Shown here piece after piece: positions 8,715 to 17,505 of a stretch of 64,000 nt of DNA. The translations under genes were made by a program, and so were the position numbers. The stretch's first letter is position 1, and each line of letters begins with the position of its first letter. The notes below the pieces were generated by a model. It had not been told where the DNA came from and made no database searches. It worked only from the letters and a program-made list of their open reading frames with translations. This DNA comes from Longilinea sp035560795 (GTDB taxonomy: Bacteria > Chloroflexota > Anaerolineae > Anaerolineales > Anaerolineaceae): NCBI GenBank assembly GCA_035560795.1, contig DATMYV010000015.1, positions 1-64,000 of the forward strand. The letters are read 5' to 3'.

Positions 8715-8905
8715 TTCATCAAGCCCTTTCCTAATAATTCTTATCGAATGATTCGCCAGGTACCATCACCTTTGTATCTACATACGAGAATTGATTACTT
8801 AAGTTGTTTTGCCAGCATTACTTTACCAATATTCCCTCTAATAATGCACTAGACAAAAGTAGGGAATGGTACTGCCTGAATTAATAGCAATTCCCGGGCG
8901 AGGTG

Positions 8906-8964
8906 TGCTATACTTGCGCCTGTTACTTGATTGCGGTCACCCGCTCGACCGGGTGATTTTTTTT
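8906..8964 (+). promoter_or_regulatory. extended -10 promoter followed by a terminator-type hairpin in the leader of the efflux gene
   Basis: TGC at 8906-8908 and TATACT at 8909-8914 form an extended -10 element, placing +1 near 8921. The leader then contains TCACCCG at 8937-8943 paired with CGGGTGA at 8950-8956, followed directly by eight T residues at 8957-8964. That is a complete intrinsic terminator only 17 bases before the start codon. No + strand gene lies upstream that would need it, because the neighbour at 8714 reads away. The arrangement suggests transcription attenuation of the downstream transporter gene. The rest of 8715-8905 shows only AT-rich sequence and the divergent promoter region. 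Confidence 0.6.
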
Positions 8965-8980
8965 CGAAAGAAGTGGAATT

Positions 8981-9877
8981 ATGCGTTGGGTTCGCGATTA
9001 TCAGCCGGAGCCTGAAAGAGGAAAACTCTTTCGCACGGCATTGATCATTACGGTTGCAGGAAACATCCTGCTTGCGGTTGCCAAAGGAATAGCTGCTTAT
9101 TTTTCAGGCAGCGCTGCGTTGTATGCCGATGCAGCCAATTCGGTATCGGATGTAGCCTATTCGCTGCTGATGGTATTAGGTTTGTGGGTGGCACAACGCC
9201 CGCCCGATATCAGTCACCCTCAGGGGCACGGACGTTTCGAACCCCTGGTGGGTTTGATGGTGACCTTTTCAATGGCTTTCGCTGGATATGAAGCTGCCCA
9301 TAATTCAATTACGCGATTCATCGCTGGCGGGGAAAAAATTGAATTAGGGTTGCCGATCTTCGTTTTGTTATTGGCTGCCTTAATGAAGGCTGGCATGTTC
9401 GTTTCCATCCGCCGAATTGCCAAAAAAGTCAACAGCCCCACCCTATCCACCACAGCCGCCGATAATTTGAGCGATGTGCTGACATCCATGGCCGCTTTCA
9501 TCGGCATTATTGGTTCATCCTTCTGGACATTGCTGGATCCTATTGCGGGTTTGGTTGTTGCCGCGTGGATTTTCAGGGCTGCTTCCAATGCAGCGCGCGA
9601 AAACTTGAAATTTCTCACCGGGGCCGGCGCAAGCGAAGAATTGCGGCAGCAGATTGTTGAGATCGCTGAATCGGTGCCAGGCGTTATCCGCGTTCACCAT
9701 ACGATGACCGATTATGTCGGTCCCAAGTTGATGGTGGATTTGCACATCAATCTGGACAGCTCTATTACTTTGAGAGAAGCTCACCTAATTTCGGACGAGA
9801 TCAGCCGCCGCTTGCAGGAATTACCTGATGTGGATCGGGCTTACGTCCATATTGAACCGGATGATTGGGAAGAATAG
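8981..9877 (+). CDS. cation diffusion facilitator family metal efflux transporter
   Basis: CDF proteins export divalent metals such as Zn2+, Fe2+ or Mn2+ in exchange for protons. The 298-residue protein has six predicted helices in residues 15-205 and a C-terminal cytoplasmic domain (about 210-298). The two metal-site motifs are visible: DAANSVSD in helix 2 and DNLSDVLTS in helix 5, along with the loop HPQGHGR after helix 2. The DxxxD pattern in both helices keeps all-Asp character, which does not settle the metal. The C-terminal domain ends with the usual VHIEP strand. The start has only a weak purine-rich ribosome site. Confidence 0.9.
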   Translation: MRWVRDYQPEPERGKLFRTALIITVAGNILLAVAKGIAAYFSGSAALYADAANSVSDVAYSLLMVLGLWVAQRPPDISHPQGHGRFEPLVGLMVTFSMAFAGYEAAHNSITRFIAGGEKIELGLPIFVLLLAALMKAGMFVSIRRIAKKVNSPTLSTTAADNLSDVLTSMAAFIGIIGSSFWTLLDPIAGLVVAAWIFRAASNAARENLKFLTGAGASEELRQQIVEIAESVPGVIRVHHTMTDYVGPKLMVDLHINLDSSITLREAHLISDEISRRLQELPDVDRAYVHIEPDDWEE

Positions 9878-10022
9878 ACCGTTTCCAATAAGATCCATGG
9901 AAAGCCAGGTCAGGTTGCAGCTGGTTAGCACGATCCAGGAACGTGCCATTTCCCTGGATGGTTTAACTGGCACGGATGTTGCTTCGTTACGGGTAGCCTG
10001 GCAATCAACCCAGGGCTTTGAT

Positions 10023-10028
10023 GTATAA
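10023..10028 (+). promoter_or_regulatory. -10 box before the PP2C-like gene
   Basis: A TATAAT at 10023-10028 predicts transcription from about 10035, some 20 bases before the TTG start at 10056. No good -35 is visible. The region 9878-10055 otherwise holds only a 43-codon ORF that I do not accept as a gene. Confidence 0.45.
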
Positions 10029-10055
10029 TCACCTCAACCAGCTCTCAGGACCGGA

Positions 10056-12389
10056 TTGGATACCACCTTGTTTGATCTACTCTTTCATCCACTTTCCCTG
10101 GCCGCCGGCCAGGAACAAAGCAGCCTGCCCGGATTATTCATATCCCAGTCGCCTCGCAAAGCTTCGCGCAACCGCAATGGCGATATACTTCTGATCCTGC
10201 TCGGCCTGGACGGCAATTCGCCACTACCGGCTCCCGCTCAAGAAAGCCTGCTGCTGCAGACCGCGCAGGTTTATTACCGCTCGCAACATTCGGTGACATC
10301 GGGATTACGCGAAGCGGCAGATTCCATCAATGATTTCTTATTAAATCGCAATCTCAAAACTGCCCGCGAAGGATTACAGGCCGCCGGCAGACTGACTTTT
10401 TTAGTCATCCACAAAGATCAGATTTTAATTGCCCAGGCTGGTCCGGCTAACTGTTTTATTATCTCTGGCACCCGTGTTGAAGTAATTAGTGACGCGAGCC
10501 TTGGACGCGGTTTGGGATTAAACCGCACAACCACGCTACGGTTTTACCAGCCCCCCTTCGATCCTGGCGATTTACTATTGGTCAGTCCCTACCCGCCGGC
10601 CGCATGGACCCCCGCCCTCCTATCGAACTTAAATCAATTGGGTGGCGAAGCAATCCGCCGCAGATTGACTACGCAAAGCGGTCCTGATTTACAGGCTGTG
10701 ATTCTCCAGGTACAACCCGGATCAGGCGAAGTGCGTCCCCTGCGCGGTCAGCCGCCGCAAAAAATCGACACCACAGTAACCAGCGCTCCTGAGACTTCCG
10801 TTGAAGCGTCTGATTTCCCTCTTGAACCAGTAGCCAATGACCTTAAGGCATCGCCAGATTCGAACGAATCTTATCAGCCGAACGTTTCCCAGGAAAATGA
10901 ATTTTCAATGGATGGATTGGAATTGCCTCCCGAAGAATCGATACCATCCATAAATCGCCAGGCTGAAGCTCCCGTCGTTCATCAAACGCCATCGGAAACA
11001 GCAGTCGATAGCCCTCGTTCCACCCGCGAACGGCGGAACGCTCCTCGTGCTTCCCTTAATCCCGCTGCGCGGCGGCAGCTGTCCGGTATCTGGAAGGGTT
11101 ACAATGCCTTCAGGTCACGCATCGGACAGGCGATCAAAACCATTTCATTACGCGTGCTGCCTGGTAACGGCGAACAACATGGTCTTTCCACAGCCTCGAT
11201 GCTTTTCATTGCGCTCATCATTCCGCTGGTAGTCGTCGCGCTGGCGATGACGATCTATTTCCGAAGCGGCCGCGGCGAGCAACATGCCACTTACCTTGTG
11301 CAAGCTGAAAAATTCATCCAACAGGCCAGTGAGCAGAGCGACGCTGCCCTACAGCGTGCCAGTTGGGAACAAGCGCTTTACTGGATTAAACAGGCTGAAA
11401 ATTACGGCCGTTCAGATCAATCGATTGCTGACCGTGAAAAGGTGCAAGGGGCATTGGATTCTTTGGATGGAATCAGCCGCTTGAATTTGCAACCTGCACT
11501 GTCGGGAGGCTTTGGTTCACCGGTCAATATTACCCGCATTGTCACCTCAAGCACTGACCTGTATTTGCTAGATTCAAGTCAGGGACGCATTTTACGCTTG
11601 TTTTTGACCGGTCAGGGTTATGAAGTTGATCCGAAGTTTGACTGTTCGCCTGGCGAAAAAGGATCGGTCATTATTCGCCCTCTGATCGATTTGGTTGCTG
11701 TACCGCTCACGAATTCACACAAAGCAACCGTCATGGGCGTTGACGACACCGGCAATTTGCTATTGTGCGGCCCCAATATCACTGCCTCCAATCAAACAAC
11801 CCTTAAACCCCCAGACAATGGATGGGGACAGATTGTCTCGATCGCCTACAGTCAGAACGTGCTTTACATACTGGATGTAAAAAATAACGCTGTCTGGCGT
11901 TACGATGGCACCGATCTGATATTCCCTGACATGCCGCGGCTCTTCTTCGACCGCGAAGTACCCGTCATGGCGGATGCCATCGATCTGACTATCTACCAGG
12001 ATGACCTGTACCTTCTCCATCAGTCCGGACAGATGAGCCGCTGCACGTACAGCAACTTCGATTTCTCGCCTACCCGCTGTACCGATCCTGCACCTTATGA
12101 AGATGCCAGGGCAGGACGCGAACGAAACCCAACCGCCTTTAGTGATGCACAGTTTATGCATCTGCAAATTACCCAACCGCCCGAAGCTTCCCTTTATATT
12201 CTGGATGGCAAGAAGGGTCCGGCGATTTACCAGTTTAGCCTGCAGCTTTACCTGGCAAAAGTCCTTCGGCCTGCGGTGAGTGCTGATTTCGCCCTGCCAA
12301 ATCAAGCGGTGACGGCTTTTGCGGTTACACCAGGCCGCTTGGCCGTGCTGGCGTTTGGCAACCAGCTTTATTACGCTTCATTGCCATGA
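10056..12389 (+). CDS. membrane protein with PP2C-like N-terminus and propeller-like exterior domain
   Basis: The 777-residue product starts with TTG, with AGGA upstream. Residues about 15-215 resemble the PPM/PP2C phosphatase fold (strands around GDILLILLGLDG and AGRLTFLVIHKDQILIAQAG, then DPGDLLLVSPY), but the metal-binding aspartates of active PP2C enzymes are not evident. A disordered, Pro/Glu/Ser-rich stretch (about 230-345) and a basic patch lead to one membrane helix near 384-402. The outer part (about 410-777) has repeated beta segments such as DLYLLDSSQGRILRLF and LYILDVKNNAVWRYDG, suggesting a beta-propeller. It overlaps the next gene by four bases (ATGA), indicating translational coupling. 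Function is unknown. Confidence 0.7.
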   Translation: MDTTLFDLLFHPLSLAAGQEQSSLPGLFISQSPRKASRNRNGDILLILLGLDGNSPLPAPAQESLLLQTAQVYYRSQHSVTSGLREAADSINDFLLNRNLKTAREGLQAAGRLTFLVIHKDQILIAQAGPANCFIISGTRVEVISDASLGRGLGLNRTTTLRFYQPPFDPGDLLLVSPYPPAAWTPALLSNLNQLGGEAIRRRLTTQSGPDLQAVILQVQPGSGEVRPLRGQPPQKIDTTVTSAPETSVEASDFPLEPVANDLKASPDSNESYQPNVSQENEFSMDGLELPPEESIPSINRQAEAPVVHQTPSETAVDSPRSTRERRNAPRASLNPAARRQLSGIWKGYNAFRSRIGQAIKTISLRVLPGNGEQHGLSTASMLFIALIIPLVVVALAMTIYFRSGRGEQHATYLVQAEKFIQQASEQSDAALQRASWEQALYWIKQAENYGRSDQSIADREKVQGALDSLDGISRLNLQPALSGGFGSPVNITRIVTSSTDLYLLDSSQGRILRLFLTGQGYEVDPKFDCSPGEKGSVIIRPLIDLVAVPLTNSHKATVMGVDDTGNLLLCGPNITASNQTTLKPPDNGWGQIVSIAYSQNVLYILDVKNNAVWRYDGTDLIFPDMPRLFFDREVPVMADAIDLTIYQDDLYLLHQSGQMSRCTYSNFDFSPTRCTDPAPYEDARAGRERNPTAFSDAQFMHLQITQPPEASLYILDGKKGPAIYQFSLQLYLAKVLRPAVSADFALPNQAVTAFAVTPGRLAVLAFGNQLYYASLP

Positions 12390-13105
12390 ATCTTGAATTA
12401 CAGGCCCGTCTGCCCGGGAGCGGTTTGTTGGCTTTGGTAGGTAGCGGTGAATACCTTCCCGGCATGCAGCCGGTCGACCGCTGGCTGATGGATTGGTTGA
12501 AACAACCAGTCAATGTGGTCTGCCTGCCAACAGCAGCCGGAACCGAAGGCGATGAACGCATCGGTTATTGGAACCGGCTGGGTATTGAACACTTCCAAAA
12601 TTTAGGTGCGGCAAATGTGCAAGCGCTGCCGGTCATCGACCGCGAATCTACTCATGTCGACGCGTTCGCAGACCAAATCCGCGCTGCCAATTTTATCTAC
12701 CTTTCGGGCGGAAAACCCGCTTATTTATGGGAAACCCTGGTGAATACACCTGTCTGGCAGGCGATCGAATCGGTGCTTGCCAACGGCGGCGTGGTCGCTG
12801 GTTGCAGCGCCGGCGCGATGATTTTTGGAGAACGCGTTCCTCGCGGCCAGAATCCGTTCAATCTGTTGCCCTCTTTTGCATATTTGCCCGGCAGCATTAT
12901 CATGCCGCATTTCGACGAATTGCCAGGGTTTCTAAAAAATGCCATTCCGCTGCTGGTGCAAAATTACCTATTGGTCGGAATTGAAGGCGATACCGCTCTA
13001 ATCTGTTCAAAAACCGGTTTCGAGGTGCGCGGGCGCAGTTGCGTCACACTGGCAAGGAAAAATCAGCAAAAGCAATTTTGCCAGGGCGATGTTCTGCCCG
13101 GTTAA
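12386..13105 (+). CDS. peptidase S51 family (cyanophycinase/dipeptidase E-like) protein
   Basis: This 239-residue protein has the class I glutamine-amidotransferase-like fold of family S51. The nucleophile elbow GCSAGAM, with the catalytic serine in GxSAG, is near residue 139, after a predicted Rossmann-type half that includes LSGGKPAYLW near residue 110. Known relatives cleave cyanophycin or alpha-aspartyl dipeptides, but no cyanophycin synthetase gene is nearby, so the substrate is open. The start overlaps the stop of the preceding gene. The opposite-strand polX gene ends four bases inside its stop region. Confidence 0.85.
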   Translation: MNLELQARLPGSGLLALVGSGEYLPGMQPVDRWLMDWLKQPVNVVCLPTAAGTEGDERIGYWNRLGIEHFQNLGAANVQALPVIDRESTHVDAFADQIRAANFIYLSGGKPAYLWETLVNTPVWQAIESVLANGGVVAGCSAGAMIFGERVPRGQNPFNLLPSFAYLPGSIIMPHFDELPGFLKNAIPLLVQNYLLVGIEGDTALICSKTGFEVRGRSCVTLARKNQQKQFCQGDVLPG

Positions 13106-14835
13106 CCGCGCTTACCTCTGCTTTTCTTCAACCATGCCAGTAATCTTTCCGCCGGCCATGTATTGATGATCTGGTCCGGTTCCAACCAGGCACGCCGGGT
13201 TGCGCTAATGCCATATTCAATCAAGTCCAGTTGGTCGGGTGCGTGTGCATCCGTATTCAAACTGAGCGGAATGCCCATTTCGGCCGCACGCCGTGAATAA
13301 ACTTCGTCCAGATCGAGACGGGAAGGGTGTGCATTGATTTCCAATGCCACCCCAGTTTCAAGTGCTGTATTCAACACCTGCTCCCAATCCAGATCAGCCC
13401 CTTCACGGTTTGGCAGCAGCCGGCCAGAAGGATGCCCGATGATATCCACTTGCGGATTTCGCATGGCGCGCAGCAGACGTTCGGTTATTTGTTCGCGTGG
13501 TTGGCGCAGACTGGAATGCAGCGATGCCACGACGACATCCAATTCAGCCAGCACATCGTCCGAATAATCCAAACTGCCATCTGCGTGAATCTCAACCTCG
13601 GCTCCTTGCAGCAGGCGCAAGGAATCACCAAATTTTTGCTGCACACCCAGAATTTCGGCACGGCGGTCGTGCAATTTTTCCACCGACATACCCCCAGCCA
13701 CCCCCAGGCCTCCGGAATGATCGCTGATGGCTAACACTATCAAACCCCGATCGCGGGCGGCAGCGGCCATTTCGGCAATGGTTGCCGCGCCGTCGCTCCA
13801 GGTCGAATGGACATGCAGGTCAGCGATCAGGTCTGAGCGTTTCAACAGGTGAGGCAGCTTGCCTGCCAGGGCTGCCGCAATTTCACCGCGGTCCTCGCGC
13901 AATTCTGGCGGTATCCAGGGAACGCCTAAAGCCGCGTACAGGCTGTCTTCGTCAGCGAAAAATCGGTCGCTGCCATCTGTGCTGCTGATAGACTGCTCTG
14001 AAAGGGAAAGACCCTTTTTTTGAGCCAATTCGCGCAGCCTGACGTTATGTTCTTTGGAACCGGTAACAAACTGCAGCAAAGTGCCAAAGCGTTCTGGCGG
14101 TTGGATCCAAAGTTGGATATTGATGCCGCCCGCTGCTTCGATGCTGGATTTGTTTTCACCCTGTCCGGCAATGCGTTGCACCTCGGGGTGATGGATGAAG
14201 GCCTCCATGATCGGCTGCGGATTACGTGCTGCAGCGATAAAATCCAGGTCTCCGATGGTAATCTTTCGCCTGCGTAAACTGCCGGCGATTTCCACCTGGT
14301 CCACTCCGGGCATTTTACGCAGCCAATCGACCCAACGCAGCGCGATGGGCAGGGCCACACCCAGCGGCAGACGTTTACTCCGCCGCCCCAAAGTCTCCAA
14401 CCCCGCCAATATGCGTGTTTCGGATTTCTCACCCATGCCGGGCAACCCGCGCAATTTCCCGGCGCGAGCTGCGGATTCCAGCTCCGACAGGGACGTGATC
14501 CCGCCTTGCTTCCAAAACATTGCGGCTTTTTTAGGCCCAATGTCTGGCACTTGCAGCAGATCAACCAGGGTCGGAGGTACTTCCTGCTCTAAATTTTCCA
14601 GGAATTCCAGTTTGCCGGTGGTAAGCAATTCATCGATCTTTTCAGCGATAGCCTTGCCAACCCCCGGAATTTCAAGCAGTTTGCCATCATGATGCACGGC
14701 TTCAACATCAGCACCCAGGTTGCGGATGTTTTCCGCTGCCCGGCGGTAGGCCAGCGTTTTATAGATGATCTCGCCCTTGATCTCTGATAAATCAGCAATG
14801 CGGTCAAAAATCGCAGCTATTTCTTCATTGTTCAT
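13102..14835 (-). CDS. polX: DNA polymerase/3'-5' exonuclease PolX (Pol beta core plus PHP domain)
   Basis: Family X polymerases fill short gaps during base-excision repair, and bacterial PolX adds a PHP-domain exonuclease. The 577-residue protein has N-terminal helix-hairpin-helix segments (GVGKAIAEKI near residue 55; GIGPKKAAMFW-like near 100), a Pol beta nucleotidyltransferase core (SLRRRKITIGDLDFI near 190, with the GDxD catalytic pair) and a PHP domain with DLHVHSTWSDG near 341, ISDHSG and NTDAHAPDQ near 541. The ATG at 14835 is preferred to 14907 because homology starts at NNEEIAAIFDRIADL and a -10 box sits just before it. That box lies so close that the mRNA may be leaderless. Confidence 0.93.
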   Translation of the reverse strand: MNNEEIAAIFDRIADLSEIKGEIIYKTLAYRRAAENIRNLGADVEAVHHDGKLLEIPGVGKAIAEKIDELLTTGKLEFLENLEQEVPPTLVDLLQVPDIGPKKAAMFWKQGGITSLSELESAARAGKLRGLPGMGEKSETRILAGLETLGRRSKRLPLGVALPIALRWVDWLRKMPGVDQVEIAGSLRRRKITIGDLDFIAAARNPQPIMEAFIHHPEVQRIAGQGENKSSIEAAGGINIQLWIQPPERFGTLLQFVTGSKEHNVRLRELAQKKGLSLSEQSISSTDGSDRFFADEDSLYAALGVPWIPPELREDRGEIAAALAGKLPHLLKRSDLIADLHVHSTWSDGAATIAEMAAAARDRGLIVLAISDHSGGLGVAGGMSVEKLHDRRAEILGVQQKFGDSLRLLQGAEVEIHADGSLDYSDDVLAELDVVVASLHSSLRQPREQITERLLRAMRNPQVDIIGHPSGRLLPNREGADLDWEQVLNTALETGVALEINAHPSRLDLDEVYSRRAAEMGIPLSLNTDAHAPDQLDLIEYGISATRRAWLEPDQIINTWPAERLLAWLKKSRGKRG

Positions 14836-14841
14836 AAATGA

Positions 14842-14847
14842 ATTATA
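14842..14847 (-). promoter_or_regulatory. -10 box directly upstream of polX
   Basis: On the - strand TATAAT is followed by TCATTT and then the ATG at 14835. Transcription would be expected to begin at or within a base of the start codon, leaving no room for a ribosome binding site. Confidence 0.55.
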
Positions 14848-14905
14848 CACAAGAGCCGACCGTGTGGATGTCAGGTAAAATGAAACAATTCTTGCGGAGG
14901 TAAGC

Positions 14906-16009
14906 ATGACGATCTATGACTCGATTGAGCAACCGGTCTTACTGCTGGACGAAACCCGTGCTCGCGCAAATATTGCGTTCATGGCCGAAAAAGCTGCCCG
15001 GAATGGCGTGCGTTTTAAGCCTCATTTTAAGACGCACCAATCTGCTGAAATCGGGGCATGGTTCCGGCCGCACGGAGTGACCGCGATCACCGTTTCATCG
15101 GTCGATATGGCCGAGTACTTCGCCAGGCAGGGATGGGACGATATCACCATCGCTTTTCCGGTCAATCTCCGCCAAATTGCCAGGCTTAAGGCGCTCGCTC
15201 AGCGGTTGCACCTCGGTTTGCTGGTCGAATCAGTCCAAAGCGCGTCTTTTCTGGCGCAGCATCTGAATGCTTCTGTAGATGTCTGGATCAAAATTGATGT
15301 CGGCTCCGGCCGGACCGGCATTCCATTCAATACACCAGAAGCGATTTTTCCAATTCTGGCCAGCCTGAAACCAGCATCCAAGTTATCTGTGCGCGGCTTA
15401 TTGACCCATGCCGGCCACACCTACGGCGCGGGATCGCCGGAAGAAGTCCGCCGGATTTTCCGGGAAACCCAGCAAAGACTTGCAACCGTGCGTGCTTTCG
15501 TGCAACTAGAATCGCAAGCAGCTTTGGAAATATCCGTTGGCGACACGCCTGCCTGCACGCTGGTGGAGGATTTCAGCGGGGTGGATGAAATCAGGCCAGG
15601 CAATTTCATCTTTTATGATGCCGAACAGTATTTATGGAGCACCTGCCGGGCAGACCAGATTGCGGTTGCCGTGGCTTGTCCGGTAGTGGCGGTCCACCCG
15701 GAGCGGGAAACGGTCATTATTTACGGCGGTGCCATTCACTTCAATAAGGACTTTACAAGTTACCAGGGACGGCGCGCCTATGGTTTGGTTGCGCTTCTGG
15801 CTGGCACCGGTTGGAGCGATCCATTACAGGGCGCCTATGTCAGCTCGCTGTCACAGGAACACGGATTGGTTCATCTCCCACAACCCTGGTTGAGCCAAAT
15901 CCGGGTTGGCGACCTGCTCGTTATCCTACCCGCCCATTCCTGTCTGGCAGTATCCGCACTCAAGCGCTACCTGACCCTGGATGGCCGTCAGATCGACACA
16001 ATGTTCTAA
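14906..16009 (+). CDS. D-threonine aldolase/D-serine deaminase-like PLP enzyme (alanine racemase fold)
   Basis: The 367-residue protein belongs to the fold-type III PLP enzymes. RFKPHFKTHQS near residue 38 carries the PLP lysine. The barrel continues to about residue 245, and a C-terminal beta domain contains PAHSCLA near residue 347, whose His and Cys match the metal site of the D-threonine aldolase/D-serine deaminase group. Family enzymes cleave D-3-hydroxyamino acids to glycine and an aldehyde, or deaminate D-serine; the sequence does not tell which. A GGAGGT site fixes the ATG. It is divergent from polX, with 70 bases between starts. Confidence 0.85.
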   Translation: MTIYDSIEQPVLLLDETRARANIAFMAEKAARNGVRFKPHFKTHQSAEIGAWFRPHGVTAITVSSVDMAEYFARQGWDDITIAFPVNLRQIARLKALAQRLHLGLLVESVQSASFLAQHLNASVDVWIKIDVGSGRTGIPFNTPEAIFPILASLKPASKLSVRGLLTHAGHTYGAGSPEEVRRIFRETQQRLATVRAFVQLESQAALEISVGDTPACTLVEDFSGVDEIRPGNFIFYDAEQYLWSTCRADQIAVAVACPVVAVHPERETVIIYGGAIHFNKDFTSYQGRRAYGLVALLAGTGWSDPLQGAYVSSLSQEHGLVHLPQPWLSQIRVGDLLVILPAHSCLAVSALKRYLTLDGRQIDTMF

Positions 16010-16058
16010 TCGCCTAAAGTCCGACTGAAAATTAAAAACCTGGCGGTCTTTTTTTGGT

Positions 16059-17276
16059 TTACATCAGGTACAACGGGACAGGCGTGAAAACCAGGATGAA
16101 GACAATCAACCCCAGCACAGCCAACCACTTGCGGCGCCTGTCAAGGGTCGTAATCTGGTCAAGGGGTTCAGCATAAGACCGTCCCACCAGGAAGAAAATA
16201 AGCACAGCCCACAACCACCAGCCATTCCAGAAGAATCCCAAAATTCCCAGGAACACCAGGATAAACGGCAGAATGCGGCGCGATGTCTTTTGGCCAAAGA
16301 GCACATAAAGTAAATGACCGCCGTCAAGCTGGCCGGCAGGGATGAGATTCATGGCTGTCACCAACAGGCCGCCCCAACCAGCCCAGGCAACCGGGTGGAC
16401 TGTCACATCCAGACCGCCGTAAGGCAAAGGCCGGGCTGTAAAGAAATAACGCAGCCAGTAAACCATGGGCGTAACATCGCCATAACTGGCGGGTGCTGGC
16501 AATAACTGGCCAAATCGCAAATATTTAATCAACAGGTACAGGATGGAATTGCCTTCCATCATATTGCCCATTAATGGATTGGCTGAAGGCTGGCTGGGCA
16601 GCTGGTTAATGTGCGAAAGTGATAATCCGATAAGCAGTACGGGAATGGCCACAACGATGCCAGCCAGGGGTCCAGCGATGGCAATATCCAACAACTGGCG
16701 CCGGTTGCGCGGCAGCTGTGTCATGTTGATAAAAGCACCCAAAGTGCCAAAAGGACTGATCGGCCATGGCAGCGGCAGGAAATACGGCAGGCTGACGTGA
16801 ACATGATGAAAGCGGGCAGCAAAATAGTGGCCAAATTCATGCGCCGCCAGGATGGCGATCATGCTGATGGCAAACGGCCAACCCGCCGTTAATATTGCCA
16901 CAACCTGCGCCAACGGCTCCTTTGGCAACGCTTCCGTCATCCCCAGCACGCCGCCGGTGTAAATGACGCTGATCATCGTAAGGATAAAGAAGATCAGGTT
17001 GATTACCGGGCTGCCGGTTTTGATCTGTGGGACGCCGCGAACCAGGTAAACGGTCTGCCGGTCGCCGTCCCAGCGAAATAGCGGGGTTAAATTGTGGCTT
17101 TTTACAGTCTCCGCCAGTTGATCATAAGCTACCGCTGAATCCGGATTTAGCAAATGGCCGTGGTAGCGCACCACATAATCCTGGTCTCCGCGACCAATGG
17201 TAATGTCATCGATAAAAAAAATGCGCCGCACCAGCGCATCCAGAACTGGATAATCCAACTCAAGCGGTGTACTCAT
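16059..17276 (-). CDS. site-2-protease-type M50 zinc metallopeptidase
   Basis: The 405-residue membrane protein has the zinc motif HEFGH (AAHEFGHYFAARF) and the distant third-ligand motif LDGGHLLYVLFG, which define family M50 intramembrane proteases. These cut membrane-anchored anti-sigma factors or other regulatory proteins. About seven hydrophobic segments are visible, and the first 100 residues form a soluble N-terminal domain. The ATG at 17276 is preceded by AGGAGT; an upstream ATG at 17372 would run through tRNA-Sec and is rejected. No anti-sigma factor gene is near, so the substrate is unknown. The tRNA-Sec gene lies 58 bases upstream on the same strand with no terminator between. Confidence 0.9.
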   Translation of the reverse strand: MSTPLELDYPVLDALVRRIFFIDDITIGRGDQDYVVRYHGHLLNPDSAVAYDQLAETVKSHNLTPLFRWDGDRQTVYLVRGVPQIKTGSPVINLIFFILTMISVIYTGGVLGMTEALPKEPLAQVVAILTAGWPFAISMIAILAAHEFGHYFAARFHHVHVSLPYFLPLPWPISPFGTLGAFINMTQLPRNRRQLLDIAIAGPLAGIVVAIPVLLIGLSLSHINQLPSQPSANPLMGNMMEGNSILYLLIKYLRFGQLLPAPASYGDVTPMVYWLRYFFTARPLPYGGLDVTVHPVAWAGWGGLLVTAMNLIPAGQLDGGHLLYVLFGQKTSRRILPFILVFLGILGFFWNGWWLWAVLIFFLVGRSYAEPLDQITTLDRRRKWLAVLGLIVFILVFTPVPLYLM

Positions 17277-17334
17277 AAGTACTCCTATCGCCTTTTTTTT
17301 CGAATGTATGCCTGCTCTACCAGTAATTAACAGG

Positions 17335-17428
17335 CAGGAATGGATGGGAGTCGAACCCACCACGGCCCGCAACGCGACCCGTCACCGGTTTTGAAGACCG
17401 GGGAGCCCACCGGAACTCAGCCACTCCC
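17335..17428 (-). tRNA. selC: tRNA-Sec (anticodon UCA)
   Basis: On the - strand a 94-nt tRNA folds with an 8-bp acceptor stem (GGGAGTGG with CCATTCCT, one G-U pair), a D stem GAGTT/GGCTC, and an anticodon stem CCGGT/ACCGG with loop CTTCAAA giving anticodon UCA. A long variable arm (ACGGGTCGC against GCGGGCCGT) and a 5-bp T stem with loop TTCGACT follow. The 8-bp acceptor stem, long variable arm, UCA anticodon and G discriminator identify selenocysteine tRNA. The acceptor pairing can continue three bases into the flanks. CCA is not encoded. No selA, selB, selD or selenoprotein gene is recognised in the window. Confidence 0.95.
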
Positions 17429-17505
17429 GCCAATAAGGATAACCCAGCCAACAAGGATTGTAAAGTAAAAAGATTCTTAACGATGGTCAGACGGACTTCA
17501 TCCGT

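Noticed and set aside
8881..8980. Known NiCo (czcD) or Mn riboswitch before the efflux gene.
   Set aside because: The leader after the predicted +1 is only about 60 nt and has one hairpin, too short for these motifs.
9897..10028. A 43-codon ORF between the efflux gene and the PP2C-like gene.
   Set aside because: No convincing ribosome site, no recognisable sequence, and its end coincides with the -10 box of the next gene.
16059..17372. M50 protease start at 17372 (437 residues).
   Set aside because: That reading passes through tRNA-Sec. The ATG at 17276 has AGGAGT upstream and the family-like sequence begins there.
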